Source of the DNA: Kuafuiihalomonas sp964473255
GTDB lineage: Bacteria; Myxococcota; Kuafuiibacteriia; Kuafuiibacteriales; Kuafuiibacteriaceae
NCBI GenBank assembly: GCA_964473255.1
Contig: CAYYOT010000001.1
Location: 1 to 64,000, forward strand
DNA length: 64,000 nt
Direction: 5' to 3'
Both the position numbers and the translations under genes were made by a program. The notes beneath the pieces are model-generated. The model did not search any database and had not been told where the DNA came from. It saw nothing but the letters and a program-made list of their open reading frames with translations. Below are positions 1 through 8,643 of the stretch, one piece after another (position 1 is the first letter of the stretch; each line of letters opens with the position of its first letter).

Positions 1-780
1 GACGACCTGGTGACTCTCGGCCTCGGCTGGCTGCTCATGCCGTACTTCGCTTGGGTCGCGATCCGACGGCGCTCGCCCGTGCTGGTCGTGCTCGTCGCTT
101 TTGCTTTCGGGGGCTGGCTGGTGGCGCAGATCTTCGAGTACCAGCGCTCTTGGGACATCGTGAAGTTTCCCAGCGCGACGGCTTATGCCCTGGCGCTCCT
201 GTATGCTGGCTGGGTGCAGGCCCCGCTGATGGGTCGGCCCCCACCGTGGACCTGGGTTCGGCGCTGGGGCGTTGCGGTTCTGTTCGTCGGTGGCGTCTCG
301 ACGGCCGTCGCGTTCGCGGTTCCGTGGAACCGGGACATTCGCGTCTTCGTGGTGGGTCACTGGCAGGGAGACCCGATGGTTCGAAAAGCCATCGATTGGT
401 TTCGACGGGAGCCGTACCGGAGTGAACACGTCATCTTCGCGCAGGACAACATCGCCCGCGAGCTGTCGGTATTCGGCGGGCTCTCCGCCATCGTCCAGGA
501 TACCGACCTTCACTACATGGGGGTCCGCGCCTCCGTCGTTGCTCGTCAGCGCGCTTCGATTCAGAAAATCCGACGTTCGCTCGACTCGGCCGCGCTCGCC
601 GAACTCGGCGTTCACTACCTGGTCTTCTCCGACGAGGAGATCCGAAACCTCGGACCCGACGCTCAGCGACGGCTGGAGTCCAGCTCGGACTTCGAAGTCG
701 TGGCCGATTTTCCTCCCGATACGCCCGGTCGTCGTCGCCGGATCTGGAAGGTGAAGGCCGCATGGGAGGACGAGTCGTGA
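1..780 (+). CDS. C-terminal part of a multi-pass membrane protein (glycosyltransferase-like), truncated by the window edge
   Basis: The reading frame is open from base 1, so the true start lies upstream. What remains is two or three hydrophobic segments followed by a soluble tail of about 150 residues containing HYLVFSDEEI. This layout (membrane bundle, then extracytoplasmic C-terminal domain) is common in dolichol-phosphate-mannose-type (GT39/PMT-like) glycosyltransferases and related unknown membrane proteins. Its last 19 bases overlap the next gene, which is also a large membrane protein, so the three genes at this edge are probably one transcript. The catalytic N-terminal half is not visible, so the family call is inferred from context. 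Confidence 0.6.
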   Translation, partial: DDLVTLGLGWLLMPYFAWVAIRRRSPVLVVLVAFAFGGWLVAQIFEYQRSWDIVKFPSATAYALALLYAGWVQAPLMGRPPPWTWVRRWGVAVLFVGGVSTAVAFAVPWNRDIRVFVVGHWQGDPMVRKAIDWFRREPYRSEHVIFAQDNIARELSVFGGLSAIVQDTDLHYMGVRASVVARQRASIQKIRRSLDSAALAELGVHYLVFSDEEIRNLGPDAQRRLESSSDFEVVADFPPDTPGRRRRIWKVKAAWEDES

Positions 781-2822
781 GTCGCTCCCTGGCCGGTACG
801 TTTCTCTTGCTCGCGGTGGCCCTCGTGATTCGCGCCTGGCACATGGATCTCGCCCGGTTCGGGGGTGACGAGGTTCTCTACTGGGAGACTTCGCTGGCCA
901 TCGCTCGCGGTGAGGCGTTTCCGCTCTTGGGGCCGGAAATCACCGGGGGACCGGCGCGCTTGCCCGGGCCCATGAGCTACCTCCTCAACACCCCGCCGTA
1001 CCTTTTCTCGACCGACCCTCGGGCCGGGGCGTGGGTGGTGATCCTGGGGCATGTGCTGGCCATCTGGCTCTTCAGCCGGCTGGCGCGAAGGGCCGCGGGC
1101 GAAGAAGCAGGATGGATTGCGCTGATCGTCGGGGCCTTTGCCGCCTGGGACATCCTCTATTCGGATCGCATGTGGGGGAGCAATCAAGCGCCGGTCTGGG
1201 GAACGATCGGTCTGTATGCGGCCAGCCGAGCCCGCGGATCGGCGGCGTGGCAGGCGCTGGCCGTCTTCGTGTTGGGAACCATTCCCCACATCCATCTTTC
1301 CGCGATCCTGATGTGGATTGCCGCGTTCGTCGTTTGGATTGGGATACCGCCCGTCGAAGAAGACCGCGGCCGTTGGGGATTGGGGCTCACCCGTCGGGGT
1401 ATGATCGCCGGAGCCCTCCTTCTCACCGCCGGCTATCTCCCTTTCATCATCCACGAGTTCCAAACCGGAGGGCAAGGGCTCAAGAACATCTTCGCCTACG
1501 CCGCCCCGGGCGGGGGCTCCGGGTTTCGGCAGGGCTATCGCTTCCTCTTCAATGCCGTGCTCTTCGATTCGGCCGAAATCGGGTACCATTTGAAGCAGGG
1601 CTTTTGGGGGGGGTTCGACGACGCCTCCTACTATCTCTCGGGTCGAACGCTCCAGGACCGCTACGCCCAGTTCGGGCGCCCGCTCACCGTGACCGTCATC
1701 TACACCGTGGCCCTCTCAGCGGTGGCCTGGCTTTGGACGCTCGCGCGAGGCGCGTGGATCGCCGGGTATCCAAAGAAGCGCAGCTTTCGCCAAGGGGAGC
1801 TCGCGCTCACTGGGGGCTTGGTGGCGGCGTTTGCGCTTGGTTTCCTGATGCTCGTTCGTTCGGGCAAGTACTTCTTTCCTCACTACGGCAACATCTTGAT
1901 CCCCTTGGCCCTGTGGCCGCTGGTGAGCTTTCTCGTGGCTCTCTATCGCTCTCCGCGCACCCGATGGGCGGTTCCCGTGGTCTATGCGCCGGTCGTGGTA
2001 GCATCGCTCACTCACGTCCGTACGTTCTACCGCGACCATGATGGTCTCAACGGAATCGGGCCCACCCTCGGCATGGTGAACTTCGCTCTCGAGCTGGATG
2101 AGCCCTCGAGCGTGAAGTTCCTCGGCTTTCGCAACGAGCTGGCTTGGACGGCGTTGGCCCGCACGTACTACGGAAAACCGATCCCCACCGACGACTTCTC
2201 GGAGCTGGAGATCGTCGTACACAACCGGACCGCTGCCTGGGACGCGGCGCCTCCGCGGTTCGGTCCGGTGAAGCTGCGGACGCAGCGACGCCCGGTCGAC
2301 CCCGACGTCGCGGGTCGGCTGTTCTCGGCCTTTTCCGAGCCGCAGCTCCTGACCGTCACATCTTCGGCTCCGGGTGCGCGGCAAACCTGCGTCCCGGACG
2401 AACGAGGAATCTGCGCCTACGGTCCCAACTCCTGGCAGACCCTGCGGCCTGCTCGATTCGAGATGGACGGGCGCCCCCGCTTCCTGCTGTCCGCGCACCC
2501 CATCGCTCAGGGCACGGTCACGGTGCGTTCTCCGGTCCCCGCGGGCACCGACCGCGTACGCCTGACGTATGGGTTGAGCGATGCCGCGCGTCGGAGCGGC
2601 AATCGGTCTCCCGTTCAGATCGTCGCTCGGCAAGGGGCGAACGTCTTGGCGACCGACCGCGCGACGAACGCTCGAGGGCTTCGGCGTCGCATGATCTCGG
2701 TGACGAGTACCCGGTCCCTCGACGTTGAGATCTTTACCGAGGTCGATGGTCAGCGTTTCTTTGGTCTTCAGGTGGAGGCCTTCGCTGCGCGGACGTCGAC
2801 GAAGAGTGCACCGCGGCCATGA
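762..2822 (+). CDS. Multi-pass membrane glycosyltransferase-like protein (GT39/PMT type)
   Basis: This 686-residue protein has an N-terminal hydrophobic segment and then the acidic pair in GGDEVLYWE at about residue 37, followed by many membrane helices to about residue 420. A soluble C-terminal domain of about 250 residues follows. A membrane-embedded DE near the first helix, many helices and a periplasmic tail fit polyprenyl-phosphate-sugar-dependent transferases that decorate lipids or proteins outside the cytoplasm. The start overlaps the preceding gene by 19 bases and the stop overlaps the next start as ATGA, which suggests translational coupling. The acceptor and sugar cannot be told from sequence. 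An alternative ATG would give a slightly different N-terminus. Confidence 0.7.
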   Translation: MGGRVVSRSLAGTFLLLAVALVIRAWHMDLARFGGDEVLYWETSLAIARGEAFPLLGPEITGGPARLPGPMSYLLNTPPYLFSTDPRAGAWVVILGHVLAIWLFSRLARRAAGEEAGWIALIVGAFAAWDILYSDRMWGSNQAPVWGTIGLYAASRARGSAAWQALAVFVLGTIPHIHLSAILMWIAAFVVWIGIPPVEEDRGRWGLGLTRRGMIAGALLLTAGYLPFIIHEFQTGGQGLKNIFAYAAPGGGSGFRQGYRFLFNAVLFDSAEIGYHLKQGFWGGFDDASYYLSGRTLQDRYAQFGRPLTVTVIYTVALSAVAWLWTLARGAWIAGYPKKRSFRQGELALTGGLVAAFALGFLMLVRSGKYFFPHYGNILIPLALWPLVSFLVALYRSPRTRWAVPVVYAPVVVASLTHVRTFYRDHDGLNGIGPTLGMVNFALELDEPSSVKFLGFRNELAWTALARTYYGKPIPTDDFSELEIVVHNRTAAWDAAPPRFGPVKLRTQRRPVDPDVAGRLFSAFSEPQLLTVTSSAPGARQTCVPDERGICAYGPNSWQTLRPARFEMDGRPRFLLSAHPIAQGTVTVRSPVPAGTDRVRLTYGLSDAARRSGNRSPVQIVARQGANVLATDRATNARGLRRRMISVTSTRSLDVEIFTEVDGQRFFGLQVEAFAARTSTKSAPRP

Positions 2823-4687
2823 TCGACTCCCGACGGTTGATCGCCGTCTTCGGCTTGGCCGCGGCGCTGGCCTTTTCCGCATATCTGACCGGTTTGATCG
2901 TCATCGACGTGGGGAAGCTCGGGAACTTCTCCGCCGTTGCTCAGCTCGCGGGCTTGGCTCGCCCAACGGGGCTGTGGGGTCTCGCGGCGATCGTATTCGG
3001 GGCAGTGGTGGCGACGGCCGTCCAACAGCCGAACTTGCGCTTCGACCGGGTGTTCGGATTCTTCGCGGTCCTGACCCTGGCGGCAGCGGCGGCTGCGGCG
3101 GCCCATAGTCAGGGTCGGCACGCGGCGTCCTTGGCTTTGGCGATGATCCTCGGCTTCGCCGCGGTGGGCCTGATTCCATCGCGGTTCTCGCGCCTCGACC
3201 GCATCCCCGATCGAGCCTGGGCTTGGGCACTGTTCTTCGTCGTCGTGATCCCGATGTGCATCTTCTCCATGCATCGCCACTGGGCGTTCGGCTCCGGCAG
3301 CTGGGACATGGGCTGCGAGATCCACAATGCGTTTCGGACGTCCCGCTTCCTGCCGACCACCTCGACCGTTCTCGGTGAGGTCGACTTTCTCGGCGATCAC
3401 TTTCTCGTCGGCTTCTACCTGTATGCGCCTGTCTTCTGGATCGACAGCTCGGGCTATACCGTACTCCTGGTGCAGGCCGTCAATCTGGCGGTGACAGCCC
3501 CGGCGATCTTCGCCATCGCACGACACCACGGAGCGTCCCGTGAGGTCGCGGCGGCACTCGGACTGGTGACCGGACTGTCGTACGGGCTTCAGTCGGCTTC
3601 GTTCTTCGACTCGCACGAGATCACCCTCGGCTTCGGTTTTCTGGTGGTGTCGGTGTGGGCCATCGAGGTGCGCCGGTATGGCGCGGCCACGCTCGCCCTC
3701 TTCGTCTTCTCGCTGTTCAAGGAATCGGTTGGACCGTACGTGGCGGCTCTCGGGCTGTGGACCCTCGTTCGAGGGCTACGAGAACGCGACCGCCGCCAGG
3801 CCGCATTCGGCGGTGCGTGGATCATCTTTGGCGTCGTTTGGTTCGTGCTGGTCAACCGGGTCTTCATGCCGGCCTTGATCGCGCGCGGGAATGCCCCCGA
3901 GCCGCACGAGACGTTTCAGGACTTCGGGCCCACGGTGTTCGCGGCAGCGGTGGGTATCGTCACCCAGCCCGTAAAGGCGGTCCTCGCCATCTTCATCCCC
4001 GATGCAAAAGTGGAGAGCCTTGCCGTCACTCTGGCGAACGTCGGATGGCTGTCCGTATTCTCGCCCTCCGTCCTGCTGGCCGCACTTCCGCTGATCGCGG
4101 AGCGCTTTTTGTCGTCGAAGGTCACGATGTGGCAAATGGGCTACCACTACGCTGCCCCCCTCGCGTTCTACGCGGGATGGGCCGCGGCCCGCGGCCTTCC
4201 GCGGGCGACCTCGGGGCTGCGGCTGGGGCTCACCGAGCTGGGCGTGAAACCTAAAGCGTGGACGACGTCTTGGGTCTTGATCGTGCTGCTCCTCGCTTCC
4301 GGGATCGTCGTGACGCGCTACGGATACTTCGCGCCGGCGAACTTCTATCGCTGGGACTACGTGTACTTTTCGAGCCCCGACAAACGGCGGGTCAATCGGG
4401 AAGCCGTGGCCCAGCTGCGACGTCTCGACCGAAGCGAGAGGCTTGCCGTCCAGAACCGGATCCTTCCTCACCTGGCGGACCGCCGATACATCTATCGACT
4501 TCAGGACCACCATCGAGCGAACTGGGTGCTCCTTTCCGTCGGCGAAAATGCCTGGCCGAAAGACGACGGGTATCCCGGACGCCTACTGAGAGAGCTGACG
4601 AGGAGCGGCGCGTGGGAAGAGACGTACGCGCAAGGCGGAACCCACGTTCTGCGTCGGAAAGAGCCCCTGCGGATCGAGGGGCCTTAG
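2819..4687 (+). CDS. DUF2079-family multi-pass membrane protein
   Basis: This is a 622-residue protein with roughly ten hydrophobic segments. After the first helices it carries GSWDMGCEIHNAFRTS, then a GDHF motif and SFFDSHEITLGFG. This arrangement matches the DUF2079 family of uncharacterised membrane proteins, which sit in the same fold class as GT-C glycosyltransferases. The C-terminal part after about residue 500 is soluble and probably extracytoplasmic. It starts inside the stop of the preceding gene (ATGA) and converges with the hydratase gene 10 bases beyond its stop. The three genes 1-4687 probably act together in envelope glycan assembly; this is inference. Confidence 0.75.
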   Translation: MIDSRRLIAVFGLAAALAFSAYLTGLIVIDVGKLGNFSAVAQLAGLARPTGLWGLAAIVFGAVVATAVQQPNLRFDRVFGFFAVLTLAAAAAAAAHSQGRHAASLALAMILGFAAVGLIPSRFSRLDRIPDRAWAWALFFVVVIPMCIFSMHRHWAFGSGSWDMGCEIHNAFRTSRFLPTTSTVLGEVDFLGDHFLVGFYLYAPVFWIDSSGYTVLLVQAVNLAVTAPAIFAIARHHGASREVAAALGLVTGLSYGLQSASFFDSHEITLGFGFLVVSVWAIEVRRYGAATLALFVFSLFKESVGPYVAALGLWTLVRGLRERDRRQAAFGGAWIIFGVVWFVLVNRVFMPALIARGNAPEPHETFQDFGPTVFAAAVGIVTQPVKAVLAIFIPDAKVESLAVTLANVGWLSVFSPSVLLAALPLIAERFLSSKVTMWQMGYHYAAPLAFYAGWAAARGLPRATSGLRLGLTELGVKPKAWTTSWVLIVLLLASGIVVTRYGYFAPANFYRWDYVYFSSPDKRRVNREAVAQLRRLDRSERLAVQNRILPHLADRRYIYRLQDHHRANWVLLSVGENAWPKDDGYPGRLLRELTRSGAWEETYAQGGTHVLRRKEPLRIEGP

Positions 4688-4697
4688 CCGCAAGGCT

Positions 4698-5534
4698 TCA
4701 GAATAGCTCGACCTGGCCACGTGCGATCGCTTCGACGCCGTCGGCCTCGGTGACGAACAGGCCCCGACCTTCGCCGCGCGGCCACACGCGCGTTTCGAGA
4801 ACCGAACCCGGAAAGACCGGCTTCGTAAAGCGCCCCTGAAGGGCGCGGATACGGTCGGTGTCGCCGTCGGCCAGCACGCGAGCGACCGCTCGGGCGGCGT
4901 GCCCGAAAGTGCAGAGCCCATGGAGAATCGGACGCTCGAAGCCTACCTGTTCGGCGACCGTGGGCTCGATGTGGATGGGGTTCGGGTCGCCCGAAACCCA
5001 ACGATACAGAAGGGCCGAGGTTCGTGCGGTAGGCATCGCGATCACGGCGGCCGGCGCCTCGTCCGGTCCGGGGGCGGCGACGCTGGCCTCGGGACCGCGT
5101 TCGCCGCCGAAGCCGCCTTCACCACGGTAGAAGATCTGCCACTCGGTCCGGGCGAGCTCGCGCCCGCGGTGGTCGCGACTGTCGGTGGCGAACACGGCGA
5201 GGGCACCTTTGCCCTTGTCGTACACCGCGGTCAGCGTCGCCGTGGTCGTCACCTCGGCTTCGGCCGGCAGCGGCTGAGGGAGGGCGCAGCGCTGCTCTCC
5301 GTGGACCAGCATCAAAATGTTCCCGCCGAGCTGCGCGATGGCGTCTGCGATCGCGGGAAAAGCGAAGACGACCGAAAACGTGGGCAGGACCTTCGGCCCC
5401 CGGCTGTCCAGCAGGAGGTCGAGCTCGTCTTCGGTCGCGCCGCAGGCCAAGGCGTAGAGCGCCGCGTCCTTGGTCGAGTACGTCGTGCGGTGCTCCGCGA
5501 AGGTCCGTCCGACGAGCGACAGGTCGAAGGCCAT
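4698..5534 (-). CDS. MaoC-type (R)-specific enoyl-CoA hydratase (hydratase 2)
   Basis: The 278-residue protein has two hotdog domains. The N-terminal one contains DAALYALACGATEDELDLL and KVLPTF, typical of the hydratase-2 half of peroxisomal multifunctional enzyme 2. The C-terminal one carries the catalytic stretch SGDPNPIHIEPTVAEQVGF followed by RPILHGLCTFG, with the conserved Asp and His. It should hydrate trans-2-enoyl-CoA to (R)-3-hydroxyacyl-CoA. The frame stays open upstream of the chosen ATG for about 450 bases, but that extension is arginine- and proline-rich and antisense to nothing plausible, so I start at MAFDLSLVGRTF, where family homology begins. A macro-domain gene lies 32 bases upstream on the same strand. 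Confidence 0.88.
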   Translation of the reverse strand: MAFDLSLVGRTFAEHRTTYSTKDAALYALACGATEDELDLLLDSRGPKVLPTFSVVFAFPAIADAIAQLGGNILMLVHGEQRCALPQPLPAEAEVTTTATLTAVYDKGKGALAVFATDSRDHRGRELARTEWQIFYRGEGGFGGERGPEASVAAPGPDEAPAAVIAMPTARTSALLYRWVSGDPNPIHIEPTVAEQVGFERPILHGLCTFGHAARAVARVLADGDTDRIRALQGRFTKPVFPGSVLETRVWPRGEGRGLFVTEADGVEAIARGQVELF

Positions 5535-5566
5535 GTCGTCTGATAGCGGATCCGCGCCGCGTCCGC

Positions 5567-6163
5567 TCAGAGTTTTCGGATGCGAGCGCCGAGCTGCACG
5601 AGGTCGGGAGCGCCCACGTAGCTCCGGTAGATGGCGGCGTCTTCCGCGCTGAAGCAGCAGAAAACGACGCGGCCGGGGCGATCCTCTCGGGCCAAGAAGC
5701 CCTGCACGTGGCCCACCGCAATCTTGGCGGCCCGGTCCTTTGGAAAGCCGTAGACGCCGGTGCTGATACTGGGGAAGGCGACGCTGGAAGAGTCGTGCTT
5801 CTTGGCCTCTTCCAGCGCCGAAAGATACGACTGGGCGAGCTGGATGTCCTCGAGCCGCTGGCCGAGCTTCTCGGTTCCGTCGGCGTGCGGGTCCGTCCCC
5901 CAGACCGGCCCGACGGTGTGGATGATGAAGCGGATTCCTCGACGCTCCAAGTCGAATCCAGGTGTCGTCACCGCCTGAGTCGTTCGGCACCCACCGAGGG
6001 TTCGGTTGTGCTCGAGGAGCCGGGGGCCTGCGGCCGCGTGGATCGCTCCGTCGACACCGCCGCCTCCCAGGAGCCTCTCGTCGGCTGCGTTCACGATCGC
6101 GTCGACGGCGAGCTCCGTGATGTCGCCTTCCACCACCTCCATGCGATCTCGGACGTCCTTCAT
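5567..6163 (-). CDS. Macro-domain protein (ADP-ribose/O-acetyl-ADP-ribose hydrolase family)
   Basis: A single macro domain fills this 198-residue protein. It has the ADP-ribose-binding loops VNAADERLLGGGGVDGAIH near residue 24 and FPSISTGVYGFP near residue 125. The family hydrolyses O-acetyl-ADP-ribose or removes mono-ADP-ribose from proteins in the cytoplasm. The usual NAAN is NAAD here, while the following GGGGVDGAIH with its catalytic-site Asp is intact. An extension to a GTG two codons upstream is possible. It lies between the epimerase and hydratase genes on the same strand with gaps of about 30-50 bases. Confidence 0.88.
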   Translation of the reverse strand: MKDVRDRMEVVEGDITELAVDAIVNAADERLLGGGGVDGAIHAAAGPRLLEHNRTLGGCRTTQAVTTPGFDLERRGIRFIIHTVGPVWGTDPHADGTEKLGQRLEDIQLAQSYLSALEEAKKHDSSSVAFPSISTGVYGFPKDRAAKIAVGHVQGFLAREDRPGRVVFCCFSAEDAAIYRSYVGAPDLVQLGARIRKL

Positions 6164-6211
6164 GAGCACCGCGTTAGCGTGTCCGTCGGGTCGCCGACCA
6201 GGGGATTGCTC

Positions 6212-7111
6212 TCATCGCTGGAGCGTCGCTCGCAGCGCGGCCTCGAGGTCGGGCTGGCGAAATCGAAACCCTAGGGACTGCGCCTTGGCGGCGCGGACCC
6301 GGGTGCTCGCCAACAGCAGCTCATCGCCGAGCTGGCCGAAAATCGTCTTCGCGGCAAAGCCCGGAAGGGGCAGGATGGTGGGCCGTCCGATGACACGACC
6401 CAGGGTGCGGACGAAGTCGTCATTGACGACCGGGTTCGGGCTCACGGCATTCACCGGTCCCGACGCGGTATCGGTCAGAAGACAGAAGGCGAGGAGGTCG
6501 ACCACGTCCTCGAGGGCGATCCAGCTCATCCACTGCTTGCCCGAGCCGATCTTGCCCCCAAGGCCCGCGCGAAACGGAGGGAGCATCTGCCCGAGCGCGC
6601 CGCCTTCGGGGTCCAAGACGATGCCGATCCTTGGGTGGACGACGCGGACGCCGGCTTCGCGCGCCGGCTCCGCGGCCTTTTCCCAGGCAACGCAGACCTC
6701 GGAGATGAAGAGGTCGCCCGGCGCGTCGTCCTCGGCGAGCCAGTCATCCCCCCGGTCTCCGTAGAATCCGATGGCGGAGGCGGAGACCAAGACTTTCGGG
6801 CCATCGACCGCGGTGGCAATGGAGCGAGCGACGAGGTCCGTGCCGCGGGTGCGGCTCTCGAGAATCCGGCGCTTCTTGGCTTCAGACCAGCGAAAGCCGC
6901 CGGCGATCGACTCTCCCGCCAGGTGGATGACGCCGTCGATTCCGGACAACACCGCGGGGTCGAGCTCCCCGGCGGAGGGATTCCAGGGAAGTTCGTCCCC
7001 CTGGGATGGCTCGCGACGCACGAAACGAAAGACTTCATGCCCTTGGCCGCGGAGCCGCTCGACCAAGCTGCTCCCGATGAGCCCCGAGGCTCCCGTCACC
7101 GCGACGTGCAT
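6212..7111 (-). CDS. TIGR01777-family NAD-dependent epimerase/dehydratase (YfcH-like)
   Basis: This 299-residue short-chain dehydrogenase-fold protein opens with MHVAVTGASGLIGSSLV, a Rossmann nucleotide-binding loop. It continues with GVIHLAGESIAGGFRWSEAK and the conserved SASAIGFYGDRGD stretch, then ends with the family's characteristic LPLPGFAAKTIFGQLGDELL. These features mark the YfcH/SulA-like group (TIGR01777). Its substrate is not known. The start at MHVAVTG was chosen because the Rossmann fold begins there; the frame is open 13 codons further up. Downstream genes on the same strand are the macro protein and hydratase 2. Confidence 0.88.
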   Translation of the reverse strand: MHVAVTGASGLIGSSLVERLRGQGHEVFRFVRREPSQGDELPWNPSAGELDPAVLSGIDGVIHLAGESIAGGFRWSEAKKRRILESRTRGTDLVARSIATAVDGPKVLVSASAIGFYGDRGDDWLAEDDAPGDLFISEVCVAWEKAAEPAREAGVRVVHPRIGIVLDPEGGALGQMLPPFRAGLGGKIGSGKQWMSWIALEDVVDLLAFCLLTDTASGPVNAVSPNPVVNDDFVRTLGRVIGRPTILPLPGFAAKTIFGQLGDELLLASTRVRAAKAQSLGFRFRQPDLEAALRATLQR

Positions 7112-7198
7112 CCCTGACCCGTGCCCCGGACCGCACGCCGAGACCAGCAAAAGAGGCTCCGAAGCGCGGGTGAAGAGACGGCGGGCGCAGAGCGTTCG

Positions 7199-7226
7199 GC
7201 CTGCCGCCCCAAGAAGGGCCGCAGGC
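7199..7226 (-). terminator. Possible hairpin downstream of the small ASH/vWA lipoprotein gene
   Basis: An interrupted inverted repeat (GCCTGC, then GCCC, loop, GGGC, GCAGGC, with one mismatch) lies about 30 bases past the stop of the minus-strand lipoprotein gene. There is no T-rich tail, so termination is only a guess. Confidence 0.3.
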
Positions 7227-7255
7227 AGGGCCGGCTTACGAGTGGGTTGCCTGGA

Positions 7256-8521
7256 TCAAAGACACTCGGCCGTGGTGTAGGCGGCTTCGATCTTAGCCCG
7301 CGGGGGTGGGATCGCGAGCGGAGTAAAGTTCAGTGAGTTCGTCGAGGAGTCGTACGCCCAGTTCTGACGACCCGAGGATTCGCGCCGGGGAAGCGGCGCG
7401 CCGTCGATCGAGACTTCTAGAGTGCTGATCGATGGATGTTTCGTGAGGAAGTAGCGAGATCGGAAGCCGAAGGAGAGTCGCGACGCGGACTCCAAGGTCC
7501 GGCTCCAGTCCACGGTGCAGATGGATTGCGAGACCCCGCCGGTGTGCTCGGCCAGCGCGAGGAGCCTCGGTGTGGCCGGGGCCACCGCGTAACGGGAGCG
7601 GCATCCGCGTTCACCGCCCCCGATGACGCTGAAGCTGAATGACCTTGGGGCGCGAAATCCCTTCAGAGAGCGGAGGGCGTACTCGTAGGCGGGGAGGGCC
7701 CGGGGCGACTGGTCTCGCCCCCGGGTGACGACCACGATGGCGAGGATCGCGTCCTTGCGCAAGAAGCCTGCATTGCGGCCCGCGAGGCGCTCGGAGCTGA
7801 GAGCGGTCACTGCGGCTTCGAGCGGCTGACGGGTCAAGGAGCCGGAAAAGGTCTCGGGCAGGAGGGCGACAACGGCGTCCGGGGTGGCCCCGGCCTCCAG
7901 GACGACCGGAGCGCCGACGGGCACGAAGCCTCCCTGCACGCGTTCCATGTCCGTCGTCGTGACGGCCAGGCGGAAATCGAGCCTCTGCGCCGTGCTGAAC
8001 AGGACGAAGTCCCGGAGGTTCATTTCGAGGTACTCGCGCTGCGTGGGCGTCGTTGGCGCGTCATCGATCACGAAGAGGATGTCCACCGGACGCGCAGGGG
8101 TGGGACCCGTCCAGCGATCGGTCTGAGACCGCCCAGTAACCCCCTCGCCCTCGAGCGCTACGATCTGCGCGCCGACGCGCAGCTCGGCTTGGCCCGCTCC
8201 CAACTCGGTGGGCGCATAGCCCAGCTCGATCGAAACGACCTCACCGGGGGACAGCTCATGAGTGCTCTCCGGCTGACGGAGAATGCCGAAGAACTCGCTT
8301 TCGACGTCGACGGGGCCGAGAGCCACCGGAAAGCCGCAAGTATTCTGCACGAGGGTTGTGCGCCGGGCTACGCCGCAGGAGACCAGGACCTCGCCGAAGT
8401 CGAGCGCCTGGGAGTCGACCCTCAAGCACTCGAGGGCGCGTGCCGTGACCGAAGTTTCGGGGGCATCGAGGCCACCGCATCCGACGGCGACGAGGAGAGG
8501 GAGCACCTGTCGAGCACGCAT
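7256..8521 (-). CDS. Lipoprotein with one choice-of-anchor-D/ASH domain and a degenerate von Willebrand A-like domain
   Basis: The 421-residue protein begins MRARQVLPLLVAVGCG, a short signal peptide ending in an acceptable lipobox, so it is probably lipid-anchored. An Ig-like ASH repeat (ALDFGEVLVSCGVARRTTL) occupies about residues 30-110. The rest matches the C-terminal vWA-like region of the much larger neighbour at 8644-11670, including LAVTTTDM, NAGFLRKDAILAI, TGGVSQSICT.DWSRTLE and a SSGRQNWAYD ending. The metal-binding DxSxS motif is replaced by DDAPT near residue 152, so metal-dependent adhesion is doubtful. An AGGAGAG Shine-Dalgarno lies about 7 bases upstream of the chosen ATG. The function is unknown; an envelope binding role is inferred. 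Confidence 0.8.
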   Translation of the reverse strand: MRARQVLPLLVAVGCGGLDAPETSVTARALECLRVDSQALDFGEVLVSCGVARRTTLVQNTCGFPVALGPVDVESEFFGILRQPESTHELSPGEVVSIELGYAPTELGAGQAELRVGAQIVALEGEGVTGRSQTDRWTGPTPARPVDILFVIDDAPTTPTQREYLEMNLRDFVLFSTAQRLDFRLAVTTTDMERVQGGFVPVGAPVVLEAGATPDAVVALLPETFSGSLTRQPLEAAVTALSSERLAGRNAGFLRKDAILAIVVVTRGRDQSPRALPAYEYALRSLKGFRAPRSFSFSVIGGGERGCRSRYAVAPATPRLLALAEHTGGVSQSICTVDWSRTLESASRLSFGFRSRYFLTKHPSISTLEVSIDGAPLPRRESSGRQNWAYDSSTNSLNFTPLAIPPPRAKIEAAYTTAECL

Positions 8522-8594
8522 CGGTCGCTCTCCTGGTGTGAGTGATGATGGAGAAGGCGGGAGGGAGGGTGCCACGCCTGACCGGCTTGCCCGG

Positions 8595-8628
8595 TCTTGC
8601 CCGGTCGGCCGAAGCCGACCGGGCAAGA
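8595..8628 (-). terminator. Perfect 15-bp hairpin with CGAA loop between the two ASH/vWA genes
   Basis: The arms 8595-8609 and 8614-8628 are perfectly complementary around a CGAA tetraloop. The hairpin is about 15 bases beyond the stop of the large minus-strand gene and about 75 bases before the start of the smaller one. The ten bases of the left arm CTTGCCCGGT occur twice in tandem (8586-8595 and 8596-8605), so the right arm has two possible partners. There is no U-tract, so it could terminate, attenuate or protect the 3' end of the upstream message. Confidence 0.55.
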
Positions 8629-8643
8629 GAAGTCAGTCGGGAC

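Noticed and set aside
5535..5990. N-terminal extension of the hydratase frame
   Set aside because: It is antisense-like, rich in Arg, Pro and Gly, and overlaps the conserved macro-domain gene in another frame.
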